A stretch of DNA of 64,000 nt from Allodiplogaster sudhausi. Lineage: Eukaryota > Nematoda > Chromadorea > Rhabditida > Diplogasteridae. The DNA lies in contig CALZFC010000222.1 in the NCBI GenBank assembly GCA_945643635.1, positions 1 to 64,000 on the forward strand, given 5' to 3'. Below are positions 38,862-52,201 of the stretch, one piece after another. The notes beneath the pieces are model-generated. The model was not told the DNA's origin, did not search any database, and worked only from the letters and a program-made list of their open reading frames with translations. The position numbers and the translations under genes were made by a program. Positions within the stretch are counted from its first letter, which is position 1; each line of letters opens with the position of its first letter.

Positions 38862-41800
38862 GCAGATGCTGTAATTGCCGCAGTTGTTGCAGTTACATTT
38901 GCTGTAATTGCTGCAGTTGCTGCAATTGCTGAAATTGCTGCAGTTGCTGCAGTTGCATTTGCTCTAATTGCTGTAATTGCCGCAGTTGATGCAGTTGCAT
39001 TTGCTGTAATTGCTGCAGTTGCTGTAATTGCCGCAGTTACTGCAGTTGCATTTGCTGTAATTGCCTCAGTTGCTGCAGTTGCTGTAACTACCACAGTTGC
39101 TGCAGTTGCATTTGCTGTAATTGCTGCAATTGCTGAAATTGCCGCAGTTGCTGCAGTTGCATTTGCAGTAATTGCTGCAATTGCTGAAATTGCCGCAGTT
39201 GCTGCAGTTTAATTTGCTGTAATTGCTGCAGTTGCTGTAATTGCCGCAGTTGTTGCAGTTGCATTTGCTGTAATTGCTGCAGTTGCTGAAATTGCTGCAG
39301 TTTCTGCAGTTGCATTTGCTGTAATTGCCGCAGTTAATGCAGTTGCATTTGCTGTAATTGCTGTAATTGCCGCAGTTGATGCAGTTGCATTTGCTGCAAT
39401 TGCTGCAGTTGCTGTAATTGCCGCAGTTACTGCAGTTGCATTTGCTGTAATTGCCGCAGTTGCTGCAGTTGCTGTAATTACCACAGTTGCTGCAGTTGCA
39501 TTTGCTGTAATTGCTGCAATTGCTGAAATTGCCGCAGTTGCTGCAGTTGCATTTGCTGTAATTGCTGCAATTGCTGAAATTGCCGCAGTTGCTGCAGTTG
39601 CATTTGCTGTAATTGCTGCAGTTGCTGTAATTGCCGCAGTTGCTGCATTTGCATTTGCTGTAATTGCTGCAATTGCTGCAGTTGCTGTAATTGCCGCAGT
39701 TGCTGCAGTTGCATTTGCTGTAATTGCTGCAATTGCTGTAATTGCCGCAGTTGATGCAGTTGCATTTGCTGTAATTGCTGCAGTTGCTGTAATTGCCGCA
39801 GTTGCTGCAGTTGCATTTGCTGTAATTGCTGCAGTTGCTGTAATTGCCGCAGTTGCTGCAGTTGCATTTGCTGTAATTGCTGCAATTGCTGTAATTGCCG
39901 CAGTTGATGCAGTTGCATTTGCTGTAATTGCTGCAGTTGCTGTAATTGCCGCAGTTGCTGCAGTTGCATTTGCTGTAATTGCTGCACTTGCTGAAATTGC
40001 CGCAGTTGCTGCAGTTGCATTTGCTGTAATTGCTGCAATTGCTGAAATTGCGGCAGTTGTTGCAGTTGCATTTGCTGTAATTGCTGCAGTTGCTGCAGTT
40101 GCATTTGCTGTAATTGCTGCAGTTGCTGTAATTGCCGCAGTTGTTGCAGTTGTATTTGCTGTAATTGCTGCAGTTGCTGCAATTGCTGAAATTGCTGCAG
40201 TTTCTGCAGTTGCATTTGCTGTAATTGCTGTAATTGCCGCAGTTGATGCAGTTGCATTTGCTGTAATTGCTGCAGTTGCTGTAATTGCCGCAGTTACTGC
40301 AGTTGCATTTGCTGTAATTGCCTCAGTTGCTGAGTTGCTGTAATTACCACAGTTGCTGCAGTTGCATTTGCTGTAATTGCTGCAATTGCTGAAATTGCCG
40401 CAGTTGCTGCAGTTGCATTTGCTGTAATTGCTGCAATTGCTGAAATTGCCGCAGTTGCTGCAGTTGCATTTGCTGTAATTGCTGCAGTTGCTGTAATTGC
40501 CGCAGTTGCTGCATTTGCATTTGCTGTAATTGCTGCAGTTGCTGCAGTTGCTGTAATTACCACAGTTGCTGCAGTTGCATTTGCTGTAATTGCTGCAATT
40601 GCTGTAATTGCCGCAGTTGATGCAGTTGCATTTGCTGTAATTGCTGCAGTTGCTGTAATTGCCGCAGTTGCTGCAGTTGCATTTGCTGTAATTGCTGCAG
40701 TTGCTGCAGTTGCTGTAATTACCACAGTTGCTGCAGTTGCATTTGCTGTAATTGCTGCAATTGCTGTAATTGCCGCAGTTGACGCAGTTGCATTTGCTGT
40801 AATTGCTGCAGTTGCTGTAATTGCCGCAGTTGCTGCAGTTGCATTTGCTGTAATTGCTGCAGTTGCTGAAATTGCCGCAGTTGCTGCAGTTGCATTTGCT
40901 GTAATTGCTGCAATTGCTGAAATTGCGGCAGTTGTTGCAGTTGCATTTGCTGTAATTGCTGCAGTTGCTGCAGTTGCATTTGCTGTAATTGCTGCAGTTG
41001 CTGTAATTGCCGCAGTTGTTGCAGTTGTATTTGCTGTAATTGCTGCAGTTGCTGCAATTGCTGAAATTGCTGCAGTTTCTGCAGTTGCATTTGCTGTAAT
41101 TGCTGTAATTGCCGCAGTTGATGCAGTTGCATTTGCTGTAATTGCTGCAGTTGCTGCAATTGCTGAAATTGCTGCAGTTTCTGCAGTTGCATTTGCTGTA
41201 ATTGCTGTAATTGCCGCAGTTGATGCAGTTGCATTTGCTGTAATTGCTGCAGTTGCTGTAATTGCCGCAGTTACTGCAGTTGCATTTGCTGTAATTGCCT
41301 CAGTTGCTGCAGTTGCTGTAATTACCACAGTTGCTGCAGTTGCATTTGCTGTAATTGCTGCAATTGCTGAAATTGCCGCAGTTGCTGCAGTTGCATTTGC
41401 TGTAATTGCTGCAATTGCTGAAATTGCCGCAGTTGCTGCAGTTGCATTTGCTGTAATTGCTGCAGTTGCTGTAATTGCCGCAGTTGCTGCATTTGCATTT
41501 GCTGTAATTGCTGCAGTTGCTGCAGTTGCTGTAATTGCCGCAGTTGCTGCAGTTGCATTTGCTGTAATTGCTGCAATTGCTGTAATTGCCGCAGTTGATG
41601 CAGTTGCATTTGCTGTAATTGCTGCAGTTGCTGTAATTGCCGCAGTTGCTGCAGTTGCATTTGCTGTAATTGCTGCAGTTGCTGTAATTGCCGCAGTTGC
41701 TGCATTTGCATTTGCTGTAATTGCTGCAGTTGCTGCAGTTGCTGTAATTGCCACAGTTGCTGCAGTTGCATTTGCTGTAATTGCTGCAATTGCTGTAATT

Positions 41801-44800
41801 GCCGCAGTTGATGCAGTTGCATTTGCTGTAATTGCTGCAGCTGCTGTAATTGCCGCAGTTGCTGCAGTTGCATTTGCTGTAATTGCTGCACTTGCTGAAA
41901 TTGCCGCAGTTGCTGCAGTTGCATTTGCTGTAATTGCTGCAATTGCTGAAATTGCGGCAGTTGTTGCAGTTGCATTTGCTGTAATTGCTGCAGTTGCTGC
42001 AGTTGCATTTGCTGTAATTGCTGCAGTTGCTGTAATTGCCGCAGTTGTTGCAGTTGCATTTGCTGTAATTGCTGCAGTTGCTGCAATTGCTGAAATTGCT
42101 GCAGTTGCTGCAGTTGCATTTGCTGTAATTGCTGCAGTTGCTGCAGTTGCATTTGCTGTAATTGCTGTAATTGCCGCAGTTGATGCAGTTGCATTTGCTG
42201 TAATTGCTGCAGTTGCTGTAATTGCCGCAGTTGCTGCAGTTGCATTTGCTGTAATTGCTCAGTTGCTGCAGTTGCTGTAATTACCACAGTTGCTGCAGTT
42301 GCATTTGCTGTAATTGCTGCAATTGCTGTAATTGCCGCAGTTGATGCAGTTGCATTTGCTGTAATTGCTGCAGTTGCTGTAATTGCCGCAGTTGCTGCAG
42401 TTGCATTTGCTGTAATTGCTCAGTTGCTGCAGTTGCTGTAATTACCACAGTTGCTGCAGTTGCATTTGCTGTAATTGCTGCAATTGCTGAAATTGCCGCA
42501 GTTGCTGCAGTTGCATTTGCTGTAATTGCTGCAATTGCTGAAATTGCCGCAGTTGCTGCAGTTGCATTTGCTGTAATTGCTGCAGTTGCTGTAATTGCCG
42601 CAGTTGTTGCAGTTGCATTTGCTGTAATTGCTGCAGTTGCTGCAATTGCTGAAATTGCTGCAGTTGCTGCAGTTGCATTTGCTGTAATTGCCGCAGTTGA
42701 TGCAGTTGCATTTGCTGTAATTGCTGCAGTTGCTGTAATTGCCGCAGTTGCTGCAGTTGCATTTGCTGTAATTGCTGCAGTTGCTGAAATTGCCGCAGTT
42801 GCTGCAGTTGCATTTGCTGTAATTGCTGCAATTGCTGAAATTGCCGCAGTTGTTGCAGTTGCATTTGCTGTAATTGCTGCAGTTGCTGCAGTTGCATTTG
42901 CTGTAATTGCTGCAGTTGCTGTAATTGCCGCAGTTGTTGCAGTTGCATTTGCTGTAATTGCTGCAGTTGCTGCAATTGCTGAAATTGCTGCAGTTTCTGC
43001 AGTTGCATTTGCTGTAATTGCCTCAGTTGCTGCAGTTGCTGTAATTGCCGCAGTTGCTGCAGTTGCATTTGCTGTAATTGCTGCAATTGCTGAAATTGCC
43101 GCAGTTGCTGCAGTTGCATTTGCTGTAATTGCTGCAGTTGCTGTAATTGCCGCAGTTGTTGCAGTTGCATTTGCTGTAATTGCTGCAGTTGCTGCAATTG
43201 CTGAAATTGCTGCAGTTTCTGCAGTTGCATTTGCTGTAATTGCTGTAATTGCCGCAGTTGATGCAGTTGCATTTGCTGTAATTGCTGCAGTTGCTGCAAT
43301 TGCTGAATTGCTGCAGTTGCTGCAGTTGCATTTGCTGTAATTGCTGCAGTTGCTGCAGTTGCATTTGCTGTAATTGCTGTAATTGCCGCAGTTGCTGCAG
43401 TTGCATTTGCTGTAATTGCTGCAGTTGCTGTAATTGCCGCAGTTGCTGCAGTTGCATTTGCTGTAATTGCTGCAGTTGCTGTAATTGCCGCAGTTGCTGC
43501 AGTTGCATTTGCTGTAATTGCTGCAGTTGCTGTAATTGCCGCAGTTGTTGCAGTTGCATTTGCTGTAATTGCTGCAGTTGCTGCAATTGCTGAAATTGCT
43601 GCAGTTTCTGCAGTTGCATTTGCTGTAATTGCCGCAGTTGATGCAGTTGCATTTGCTGTAATTGCTGCAGTTGCTGTAATTGCCGCAGTTGCTGCAGTTG
43701 CATTTGCTGTAATTGCTGCAGTTGCTGAAATTGCCGCAGTTGCTGCAGTTGCATTTGCTGTAATTGCTGCAATTGCTGAAATTGCGGCAGTTGTTGCAGT
43801 TGCATTTGCTGTAATTGCTGCAGTTGCTGCAGTTGCATTTGCTGTAATTGCTGCAGTTGCTGTAATTGCCGCAGTTGTTGCAGTTGCATTTGCTGTAATT
43901 GCTGCAGTTGCTGCAATTGCTGAAATTGCCGCAGTTGCTGCAGTTGCATTTGCTGTAATTGCTGCATTTGCTGTAATTGCTGCAGTTGCTGCAATTGCTG
44001 AAATTGCCGCAGTTGCTGCAGTTGCATTTGCTGTAATTGCTGCAATTGCTGAAATTGCCGCAGTTGCTGCAGTTAATTTGCTGTAATTGCTGCAGTTGCT
44101 GTAATTGCCGCAGTTGTTGCAGTTGCATTTGCTGTAATTGCTGCAGTTGCTGCAATTGCTGAAATTGCTGCAGTTTCTGCAGTTGCATTTGCTGTAATTG
44201 CCGCAGTTGATGCAGTTGCATTTGCTGTAATTGCTGTAATTGCCGCAGTTGATGCAGTTGCATTTGCTGCAATTGCTGCAGTTGCTGTAATTGCCGCAGT
44301 TACTGCAGTTGCATTTGCTGTAATTGCCTCAGTTGCTGCAGTTGCTGTAATTACCACAGTTGCTGCAGTTGCATTTGCTGTAATTGCTGCAATTGCTGAA
44401 ATTGCCGCAGTTGCTGCAGTTGCATTTGCTGTAATTGCTGCAATTGCTGAATTGCCGCAGTTGCTGCAGTTGCATTTGCTGTAATTGCTGCAGTTGCTGT
44501 AATTGCCGCAGTTGCTGCATTTGCATTTGCTGTAATTGCTGCAGTTGCTGCAGTTGCTGTAATTACCACAGTTGCTGCAGTTGCATTTGCTGTAATTGCT
44601 GCAATTGCTGTAATTGCCGCAGTTGATGCAGTTGCATTTGCTGTAATTGCTGCAGTTGCAGTAATTGCCGCAGTTGCTGCAGTTGCATTTGCTGTAATTG
44701 CTGCAGTTGCTGTAATTGCCGCAGTTGCTGCATTTGCATTTGCTGTAATTGCTGCAGTTGCTGCAGTTGCTGTAATTACCACAGTTGCTGCAGTTGCATT

Positions 44801-45917
44801 TGCTGTAATTGCTGCAATTGCTGTAATTGCCGCAGTTGATGCAGTTGCATTTGCTGTAATTGCTGCAGTTGCTGTAATTGCCGCAGTTGCTGCAGTTGCA
44901 TTTGCTGTAATTGCTGCACTTGCTGAAATTGCCGCAGTTGCTGCAGTTGCATTTGCTGTAATTGCTGCAATTGCTGAAATTGCGGCAGTTGTTGCAGTTG
45001 CATTTGCTGTAATTGCTGCAGTTGCTGCAGTTGCATTTGCTGTAATTGCTGCAGTTGCTGTAATTGCCGCAGTTGTTGCAGTTGTATTTGCTGTAATTGC
45101 TGCAGTTGCTGCAATTGCTGAAATTGCTGCAGTTTCTGCAGTTGCATTTGCTGTAATTGCTGTAATTGCCGCAGTTGATGCAGTTACATTTGCTGTAATT
45201 GCTGCAGTTGCTGCAATTGCTGAAATTGCTGCAGTTGCTGCAGTTGCATTTGCTGTAATTGCTGCAGTTGCTGTAATTGCCGCAGTTGTTGCAGTTGCAT
45301 TTGCTGTAATTGCTGCAGTTGCTGTAATTGCCGCAGTTGCTGCAGTTGCATTTGCTGTAATTGCTTAGTTGTTGAAGTTGCTGTAATTGCCACAGTTGCT
45401 GCAGTTGCATTTGCTGTAATTGCTGCAATTGCTGTAATTGCCGCAGTTGCTGCAGTTGCATTTGCTGTAATTGCTGCAATTGCTGAAATTGCCGCAGTTG
45501 CTGCAGTTGCATTTGCTGTAATTGCTGCAGTTGCTGTAATTGCCGCAGTTGCTGCAGTTGCATTTGCTGTAATTGCTGCAGTTGCTGTAATTGCCGCAGT
45601 TGTTGCAGTTGCATTTGCTGTAATTGCTGCAGTTGCTGCAATTGCTGAATGCTGCAGTTGCTGCAGTTGCATTTGCTGTAATTGCTGTAATTGCCGCAGT
45701 TGCTGCAGTTGCATTTGCTGTAATTGCTGCAGTTGCTGTAATTGCCGCAGTTGTTGCAGTTGCTGCAATTGCTGAAATTGCTGCAGTTGTTGCAGTTGCA
45801 TTTGCTGTAATTGCTGCAGTTGCTGCAATTGCTGAAATTGCTGCAGTTGCTGCAGTTGCATTTGCTGTAATTGCTGTAATTGCCGCAGTTGATGCAGTTG
45901 CATTTGCTGTAATTGCT
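38862..45917. repeat. Large higher-order unit B (7056 bp)
   Basis: The unit runs between GCAGATGCTG landmarks at 38862 and 45918. TTTAAT 39205 to 46261 gives 7056, CTTAG type 38306 to 45363 gives 7057 and the fused-module landmark 36901 to 43960 gives 7059. The unit is about 1.07 kb longer than A, and nearly all the difference lies in the central block (4755 bp against 3679), while the flank from 43960 to 46261 is 2301 bp. At 44070 an extra copy of the TTTAAT-type variant has lost one T. Confidence 0.85.
44351..44775. repeat. Tandem pair of the 213-bp subunit, one copy a base short
   Basis: s 9-mers start at 44351, 44563 and 44776, spacings of 212 and 213. The missing base is the third A of the e 9-mer near 44448, the same small deletion (GCTGAATTG) that is found at several places in the array. 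Confidence 0.85.
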
Positions 45918-46532
45918 GCAGATGCTGTAATTGCCGCAGTTGTTGCAGTTACATTTGCTGTAATTGCTGCAGTTGCTGCAATTGCTGAAATTGCTGCAGT
46001 TGCTGCAGTTGCATTTGCTGTAATTGCTGTAATTGCCGCAGTTGATGCAGTTGCATTTGCTGTAATTGCTGCAGTTGCTGTAATTGCCGCAGTTGCTGCA
46101 GTTGCATTTGCTGTAATTGCCTCAGTTGCTGCAGTTGCTGTAACTACCACAGTTGCTGCAGTTGCATTTGCTGTAATTGCTGCAATTGCTGAAATTGCCG
46201 CAGTTGCTGCAGTTGCATTTGCTGTAATTGCTGCAATTGCTGAAATTGCCGCAGTTGCTGCAGTTTATTTGCTGTAATTGCTGCAGTTGCTGTAATTGCC
46301 GCAGTTGTTGCAGTTGCATTTGCTGTAATTGCTGCAGTTGCTGAAATTGCTGCAGTTGCTGCAGTTGCATTTGCTGTAATTGCCGCAGTTAATGCAGTTG
46401 CATTTGCTGTAATTGCTGTAATTGCCGCAGTTGATGCAGTTGCATTTGCTGTAATTGCTGCAGTTGCTGTAATTGCCGCAGTTGCTGCAGTTGCATTTGC
46501 TGTAATTGCTGCAGTTGCTGCAGTTGCTGTAA

Positions 46533-46958
46533 TTACCACAGTTGCTGCAGTTGCATTTGCTGTAATTGCTGCAATTGCTGAAATTGCCGCAGTTGCTGCA
46601 GTTGCATTTGCTGTAATTGCTGCAATTGCTGAAATTGCCGCAGTTGCTGCAGTTGCATTTGCTGTAATTGCTGCAGTTGCTGTAATTGCCGCAGTTGCTG
46701 CATTTGCATTTGCTGTAATTGCTGCAATTGCTGCAGTTGCTGTAATTACCACAGTTGCTGCAGTTGCATTTGCTGTAATTGCTGCAATTGCTGTAATTGC
46801 CGCAGTTGATGCAGTTGCATTTGCTGTAATTGCTGCAGTTGCTGTAATTGCCGCAGTTGCTGCAGTTGCATTTGCTGTAATTGCTGCAGTTGCTGTAATT
46901 GCCGCAGTTGCTGCATTTGCATTTGCTGTAATTGCTGCAGTTGCTGCAGTTGCTGTAA
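46533..46958. repeat. Tandem pair of the 213-bp subunit
   Basis: s 9-mers start at 46533, 46746 and 46959, exactly 213 bp apart. This pair occupies the place in unit C that 33504-33929 occupies in unit A. Confidence 0.87.
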
Positions 46959-48411
46959 TTACCACAGTTGCTGCAGTTGCATTTGCTGTAATTGCTGCAA
47001 TTGCTGTAATTGCCGCAGTTGATGCAGTTGCATTTGCTGTAATTGCTGCAGCTGCTGTAATTGCCGCAGTTGCTGCAGTTGCATTTGCTGTAATTGCTGC
47101 ACTTGCTGAAATTGCCGCAGTTGCTGCAGTTGCATTTGCTGTAATTGCTGCAATTGCTGAAATTGCGGCAGTTGTTGCAGTTGCATTTGCTGTAATTGCT
47201 GCAGTTGCTGCAGTTGCATTTGCTGTAATTGCTGCAGTTGCTGTAATTGCCGCAGTTGTTGCAGTTGCATTTGCTGTAATTGCTGCAGTTGCTGCAATTG
47301 CTGAAATTGCTGCAGTTTCTGCAGTTGCATTTGCTGTAATTGCTGTAATTGCCGCAGTTGATGCAGTTGCATTTGCTGTAATTGCTGCAGTTGCTGTAAT
47401 TGCCGCAGTTGCTGCAGTTGCATTTGCTGTAATTGCTCAGTTGCTGCAGTTGCTGTAATTACCACAGTTGCTGCAGTTGCATTTGCTGTAATTGCTGCAA
47501 TTGCTGAAATTGCCGCAGTTGCTGCAGTTGCATTTGCTGTAATTGCTGCAATTGCTGAAATTGCCGCAGTTGCTGCAGTTGCATTTGCTGTAATTGCTGC
47601 AGTTGCTGTAATTGCCGCAGTTGCTGCAGTTGCATTTGCTGTAATTGCTGCAGTTGCTGCAGTTGCTGTAATTGCCACAGTTGCTGCAGTTGCATTTGCT
47701 GTAATTGCTGCAATTGCTGTAATTGCCGCAGTTGCTGCAGTTGCATTTGCTGTAATTGCTGCAGTTGCTGTAATTGCCGCAGTTGCTGCAGTTGCATTTG
47801 CTGTAATTGCTGCAGTTGCTGCAGTTGCTGTAATTGCCACAGTTGCTGCAGTTGCATTTGCTGTAATTGCTGCAATTGCTGTAATTGCCGCAGTTGATGC
47901 AGTTGCATTTGCTGTAATTGCTGCAGTTGCTGTAATTGCCGCAGTTGCTGCAGTTGCATTTGCTGTAATTGCTGCACTTGCTGAAATTGCCGCAGTTGCT
48001 GCAGTTGCATTTGCTGTAATTGCTGCAATTGCTGAAATTGCGGCAGTTGTTGCAGTTGCATTTGCTGTAATTGCTGCAGTTGCTGCAGTTGCATTTGCTG
48101 TAATTGCTGCAGTTGCTGTAATTGCCGCAGTTGTTGCAGTTGCATTTGCTGTAATTGCTGCAGTTGCTGCAATTGCTGAAATTGCTGCAGTTTCTGCAGT
48201 TGCATTTGCTGTAATTGCTGTAATTGCCGCAGTTGATGCAGTTGCATTTGCTGTAATTGCTGCAGTTGCTGCAATTGCTGAAATTGCTGCAGTTTCTGCA
48301 GTTGCATTTGCTGTAATTGCTGTAATTGCCGCAGTTGCTGCAGTTGCATTTGCTGTAATTGCTGCAGTTGCTGTAATTGCCGCAGTTGCTGCAGTTGCAT
48401 TTGCTGTAATT

Positions 48412-50370
48412 GCTCAGTTGCTGCAGTTGCTGTAATTGCCACAGTTGCTGCAGTTGCATTTGCTGTAATTGCTGCAATTGCTGAATTGCCGCAGTTGCTG
48501 CAGTTGCATTTGCTGTAATTGCTGCAATTGCTGAAATTGCCGCAGTTGCTGCAGTTGCATTTGCTGTAATTGCTGCAGTTGCTGTAATTGCCGCAGTTGC
48601 TGCATTTGCATTTGCTGTAATTGCTGCAGTTGCTGCAGTTGCTGTAATTGCCACAGTTGCTGCAGTTGCATTTGCTGTAATTGCTGCAATTGCTGTAATT
48701 GCCGCAGTTGATGCAGTTGCATTTGCTGTAATTGCTGCAGTTGCTGTAATTGCCGCAGTTGCTGCAGTTGCATTTGCTGTAATTGCTGCATTTGCATTTG
48801 CTGTAATTGCTGCAGTTGCTGCAGTTGCATTTGCTGTAATTGCTGTAATTGCCGCAGTTGATGCAGTTGCATTTGCTGTAATTGCTGCAGTTGCTGTAAT
48901 TGCCGCAGTTGCTGCAGTTGCATTTGCTGTAATTGCTGCAGTTGCTGTAATTGCCGCAGTTGCTGCAGTTGCATTTGCTGTAATTGCTGCAGTTGCTGTA
49001 ATTGCCGCAGTTGTTGCAGTTGCATTTGCTGTAATTGCTGCAGTTGCTGCAATTGCTGAAATTGCTGCAGTTGCTGCAGTTGCATTTGCTGTAATTGCCG
49101 CAGTTGATGCAGTTGCATTTGCTGTAATTGCTGCAGTTGCTGTAATTGCCGCAGTTGCTGCAGTTGCATTTGCTGTAATTGCTGCAGTTGCTGAATTGCC
49201 GCAGTTGCTGCAGTTGCATTTGCTGTAATTGCTGCAATTGCTGAAATTGCCGCAGTTGTTGCAGTTGCATTTGCTGTAATTGCTGCAGTTGCTGCAGTTG
49301 CATTTGCTGTAATTGCTGCAGTTGCTGTAATTGCCGCAGTTGTTGCAGTTGTATTTGCTGTAATTGCTGCAGTTGCTGCAATTGCTGAAATTGCCGCAGT
49401 TGCTGCAGTTGCATTTGCTGTAATTGCTGCATTTGCTGTAATTGCTGTAATTGCTGCAATTGCTGAAATTGCCGCAGTTGCTGCAGTTGCATTTGCTGTA
49501 ATTGCTGCAATTGCTGAAATTGCCGCAGTTGCTGCAGTTGCATTTGCTGTAATTGCTGCAGTTGCTGTAATTGCCGCAGTTGCTGCAGTTGCATTTGCTG
49601 TAATTGCTGCAGTTGCTGCAGTTGCTGTAATTGCCGCAGTTGCTGCAGTTGCATTTGCTGTAATTGCTGCAATTGCTGTAATTGCCGCAGTTGCTGCAGT
49701 TGCATTTGCTGTAATTGCTGCAGTTGCTGTAATTGCCGCAGTTGCTGCAGTTGCATTTGCTGTAATTGCTGCAGTTGCTGCAGTTGCTGTAATTACCACA
49801 GTTGCTGCAGTTGCATTTGCTGTAATTGCTGCAATTGCTGTAATTGCCGCAGTTGATGCAGTTGCATTTGCTGTAATTGCTGCAGCTGCTGTAATTGCCG
49901 CAGTTGCTGCAGTTGCATTTGCTGTAATTGCTGCAGTTGCTGAAATTGCCGCAGTTGCTGCAGTTGCATTTGCTGTAATTGCTGCAATTGCTGAAATTGC
50001 GGCAGTTGTTGCAGTTGCATTTGCTGTAATTGCTGCAGTTGCTGCAGTTGCATTTGCTGTAATTGCTGCAGTTGCTGTAATTGCCGCAGTTGTTGCAGTT
50101 GCATTTGCTGTAATTGCTGCAGTTGCTGCAATTGCTGAAATTGCTGCAGTTTCTGCAGTTGCATTTGCTGTAATTGCTGTAATTGCCGCAGTTGATGCAG
50201 TTACATTTGCTGTAATTGCTGCAGTTGCTGCAATTGCTGAAATTGCTGCAGTTGCTGCAGTTGCATTTGCTGTAATTGCTGTAATTGCCGCAGTTGATGC
50301 AGTTGCATTTGCTGTAATTGCTGCAGTTGCTGTAATTGCCGCAGTTGCTGCAGTTGCATTTGCTGTAATT
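48412..50370. repeat. Internal 1959-bp duplication in unit C, first copy
   Basis: Three rare features recur exactly 1959 bp later: the GCTCAG one-base deletion at 48412 and 50371, the GCTGCAT module preceding an h 6-mer at 48785 and 50744, and the fused module at 49425 and 51384. Agreement of three unrelated marks over about 1 kb supports a tandem duplication. The second copy has lost one T in its CATTGCATTTG string near 50748. After about 49.44 kb the copies diverge. Confidence 0.72.
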
Positions 50371-51390
50371 GCTCAGTTGCTGCAGTTGCTGTAATTGCCA
50401 CAGTTGCTGCAGTTGCATTTGCTGTAATTGCTGCAATTGCTGAAATTGCCGCAGTTGCTGCAGTTGCATTTGCTGTAATTGCTGCAATTGCTGAAATTGC
50501 CGCAGTTGCTGCAGTTGCATTTGCTGTAATTGCTGCAGTTGCTGTAATTGCCGCAGTTGCTGCATTGCATTTGCTGTAATTGCTGCAGTTGCTGCAGTTG
50601 CTGTAATTGCCACAGTTGCTGCAGTTGCATTTGCTGTAATTGCTGCAATTGCTGTAATTGCCGCAGTTGATGCAGTTGCATTTGCTGTAATTGCTGCAGT
50701 TGCTGTAATTGCCGCAGTTGCTGCAGTTGCATTTGCTGTAATTGCTGCATTGCATTTGCTGTAATTGCTGCAGTTGCTGCAGTTGCATTTGCTGTAATTG
50801 CTGTAATTGCCGCAGTTGCTGCAGTTGCATTTGCTGTAATTGCTGCAGTTGCTGTAATTGCCGCAGTTGCTGCAGTTGCATTTGCTGTAATTGCTGCAGT
50901 TGCTGTAATTGCCGCAGTTGCTGCAGTTGCATTTGCTGTAATTGCTGCAGTTGCTGTAATTGCCGCAGTTGTTGCAGTTGCATTTGCTGTAATTGCTGCA
51001 GTTGCTGCAATTGCTGAAATTGCTGCAGTTTCTGCAGTTGCATTTGCTGTAATTGCCGCAGTTGATGCAGTTGCATTTGCTGTAATTGCTGCAGTTGCTG
51101 TAATTGCCGCAGTTGCTGCAGTTGCATTTGCTGTAATTGCTGCACTTGCTGAAATTGCCGCAGTTGCTGCAGTTGCATTTGCTGTAATTGCTGCAATTGC
51201 TGAAATTGCGGCAGTTGTTGCAGTTGCATTTGCTGTAATTGCTGCAGTTGCTGCAGTTGCATTTGCTGTAATTGCTGCAGTTGCTGTAATTGCCGCAGTT
51301 GTTGCAGTTGCATTTGCTGTAATTGCTGCAGTTGCTGCAATTGCTGAAATTGCCGCAGTTGCTGCAGTTGCATTTGCTGTAATTGCTGCA
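50371..51390. repeat. Internal 1959-bp duplication in unit C, second copy (collinear part)
   Basis: This is the second copy of the block that starts at 48412. It is collinear through the fused module at 51384, where TTGCTGCAT runs straight into TTGCTGTAA without the normal h 6-mer. Its fused module is the one at the standard large-unit position, so the copy at 48412 is probably the inserted one. Confidence 0.65.
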
Positions 51391-51775
51391 TTTGCTGTAA
51401 TTGCTGCAGTTGCTGCAATTGCTGAAATTGCCGCAGTTGCTGCAGTTGCATTTGCTGTAATTGCTGCAATTGCTGAAATTGCCGCAGTTGCTGCAGTTGC
51501 ATTTGCTGTAATTGCTGCAGTTGCTGTAATTGCCGCAGTTGTTGCAGTTGCATTTGCTGTAATTGCTGCAGTTGCTGCAATTGCTGAAATTGCTGCAGTT
51601 TCTGCAGTTGCATTTGCTGTAATTGCCGCAGTTGATGCAGTTGCATTTGCTGTAATTGCTGTAATTGCCGCAGTTGATGCAGTTGCATTTGCTGTAATTG
51701 CTGCAGTTGCTGTAATTGCCGCAGTTACTGCAGTTGCATTTGCTGTAATTGCCTCAGTTGCTGCAGTTGCTGTAA

Positions 51776-52201
51776 TTACCACAGTTGCTGCAGTTGCATT
51801 TGCTGTAATTGCTGCAATTGCTGAAATTGCCGCAGTTGCTGCAGTTGCATTTGCTGTAATTGCTGCAATTGCTGAAATTGCCGCAGTTGCTGCAGTTGCA
51901 TTTGCTGTAATTGCTGCAGTTGCTGTAATTGCCGCAGTTGCTGCATTTGCATTTGCTGTAATTGCTGCAGTTGCTGCAGTTGCTGTAATTACCACAGTTG
52001 CTGCAGTTGCATTTGCTGTAATTGCTGCAATTGCTGTAATTGCCGCAGTTGATGCAGTTGCATTTGCTGTAATTGCTGCAGTTGCAGTAATTGCCGCAGT
52101 TGCTGCAGTTGCATTTGCTGTAATTGCTGCAGTTGCTGTAATTGCCGCAGTTGCTGCATTTGCATTTGCTGTAATTGCTGCAGTTGCTGCAGTTGCTGTA
52201 A
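51776..52201. repeat. Tandem pair of the 213-bp subunit
   Basis: s 9-mers start at 51776, 51989 and 52202, exactly 213 bp apart, with a perfect ATTTGCAT octamer in each copy. The pair lies at the same distance from the fused-module landmark (392 bp) as 37293-37718 does in unit A. Confidence 0.88.
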
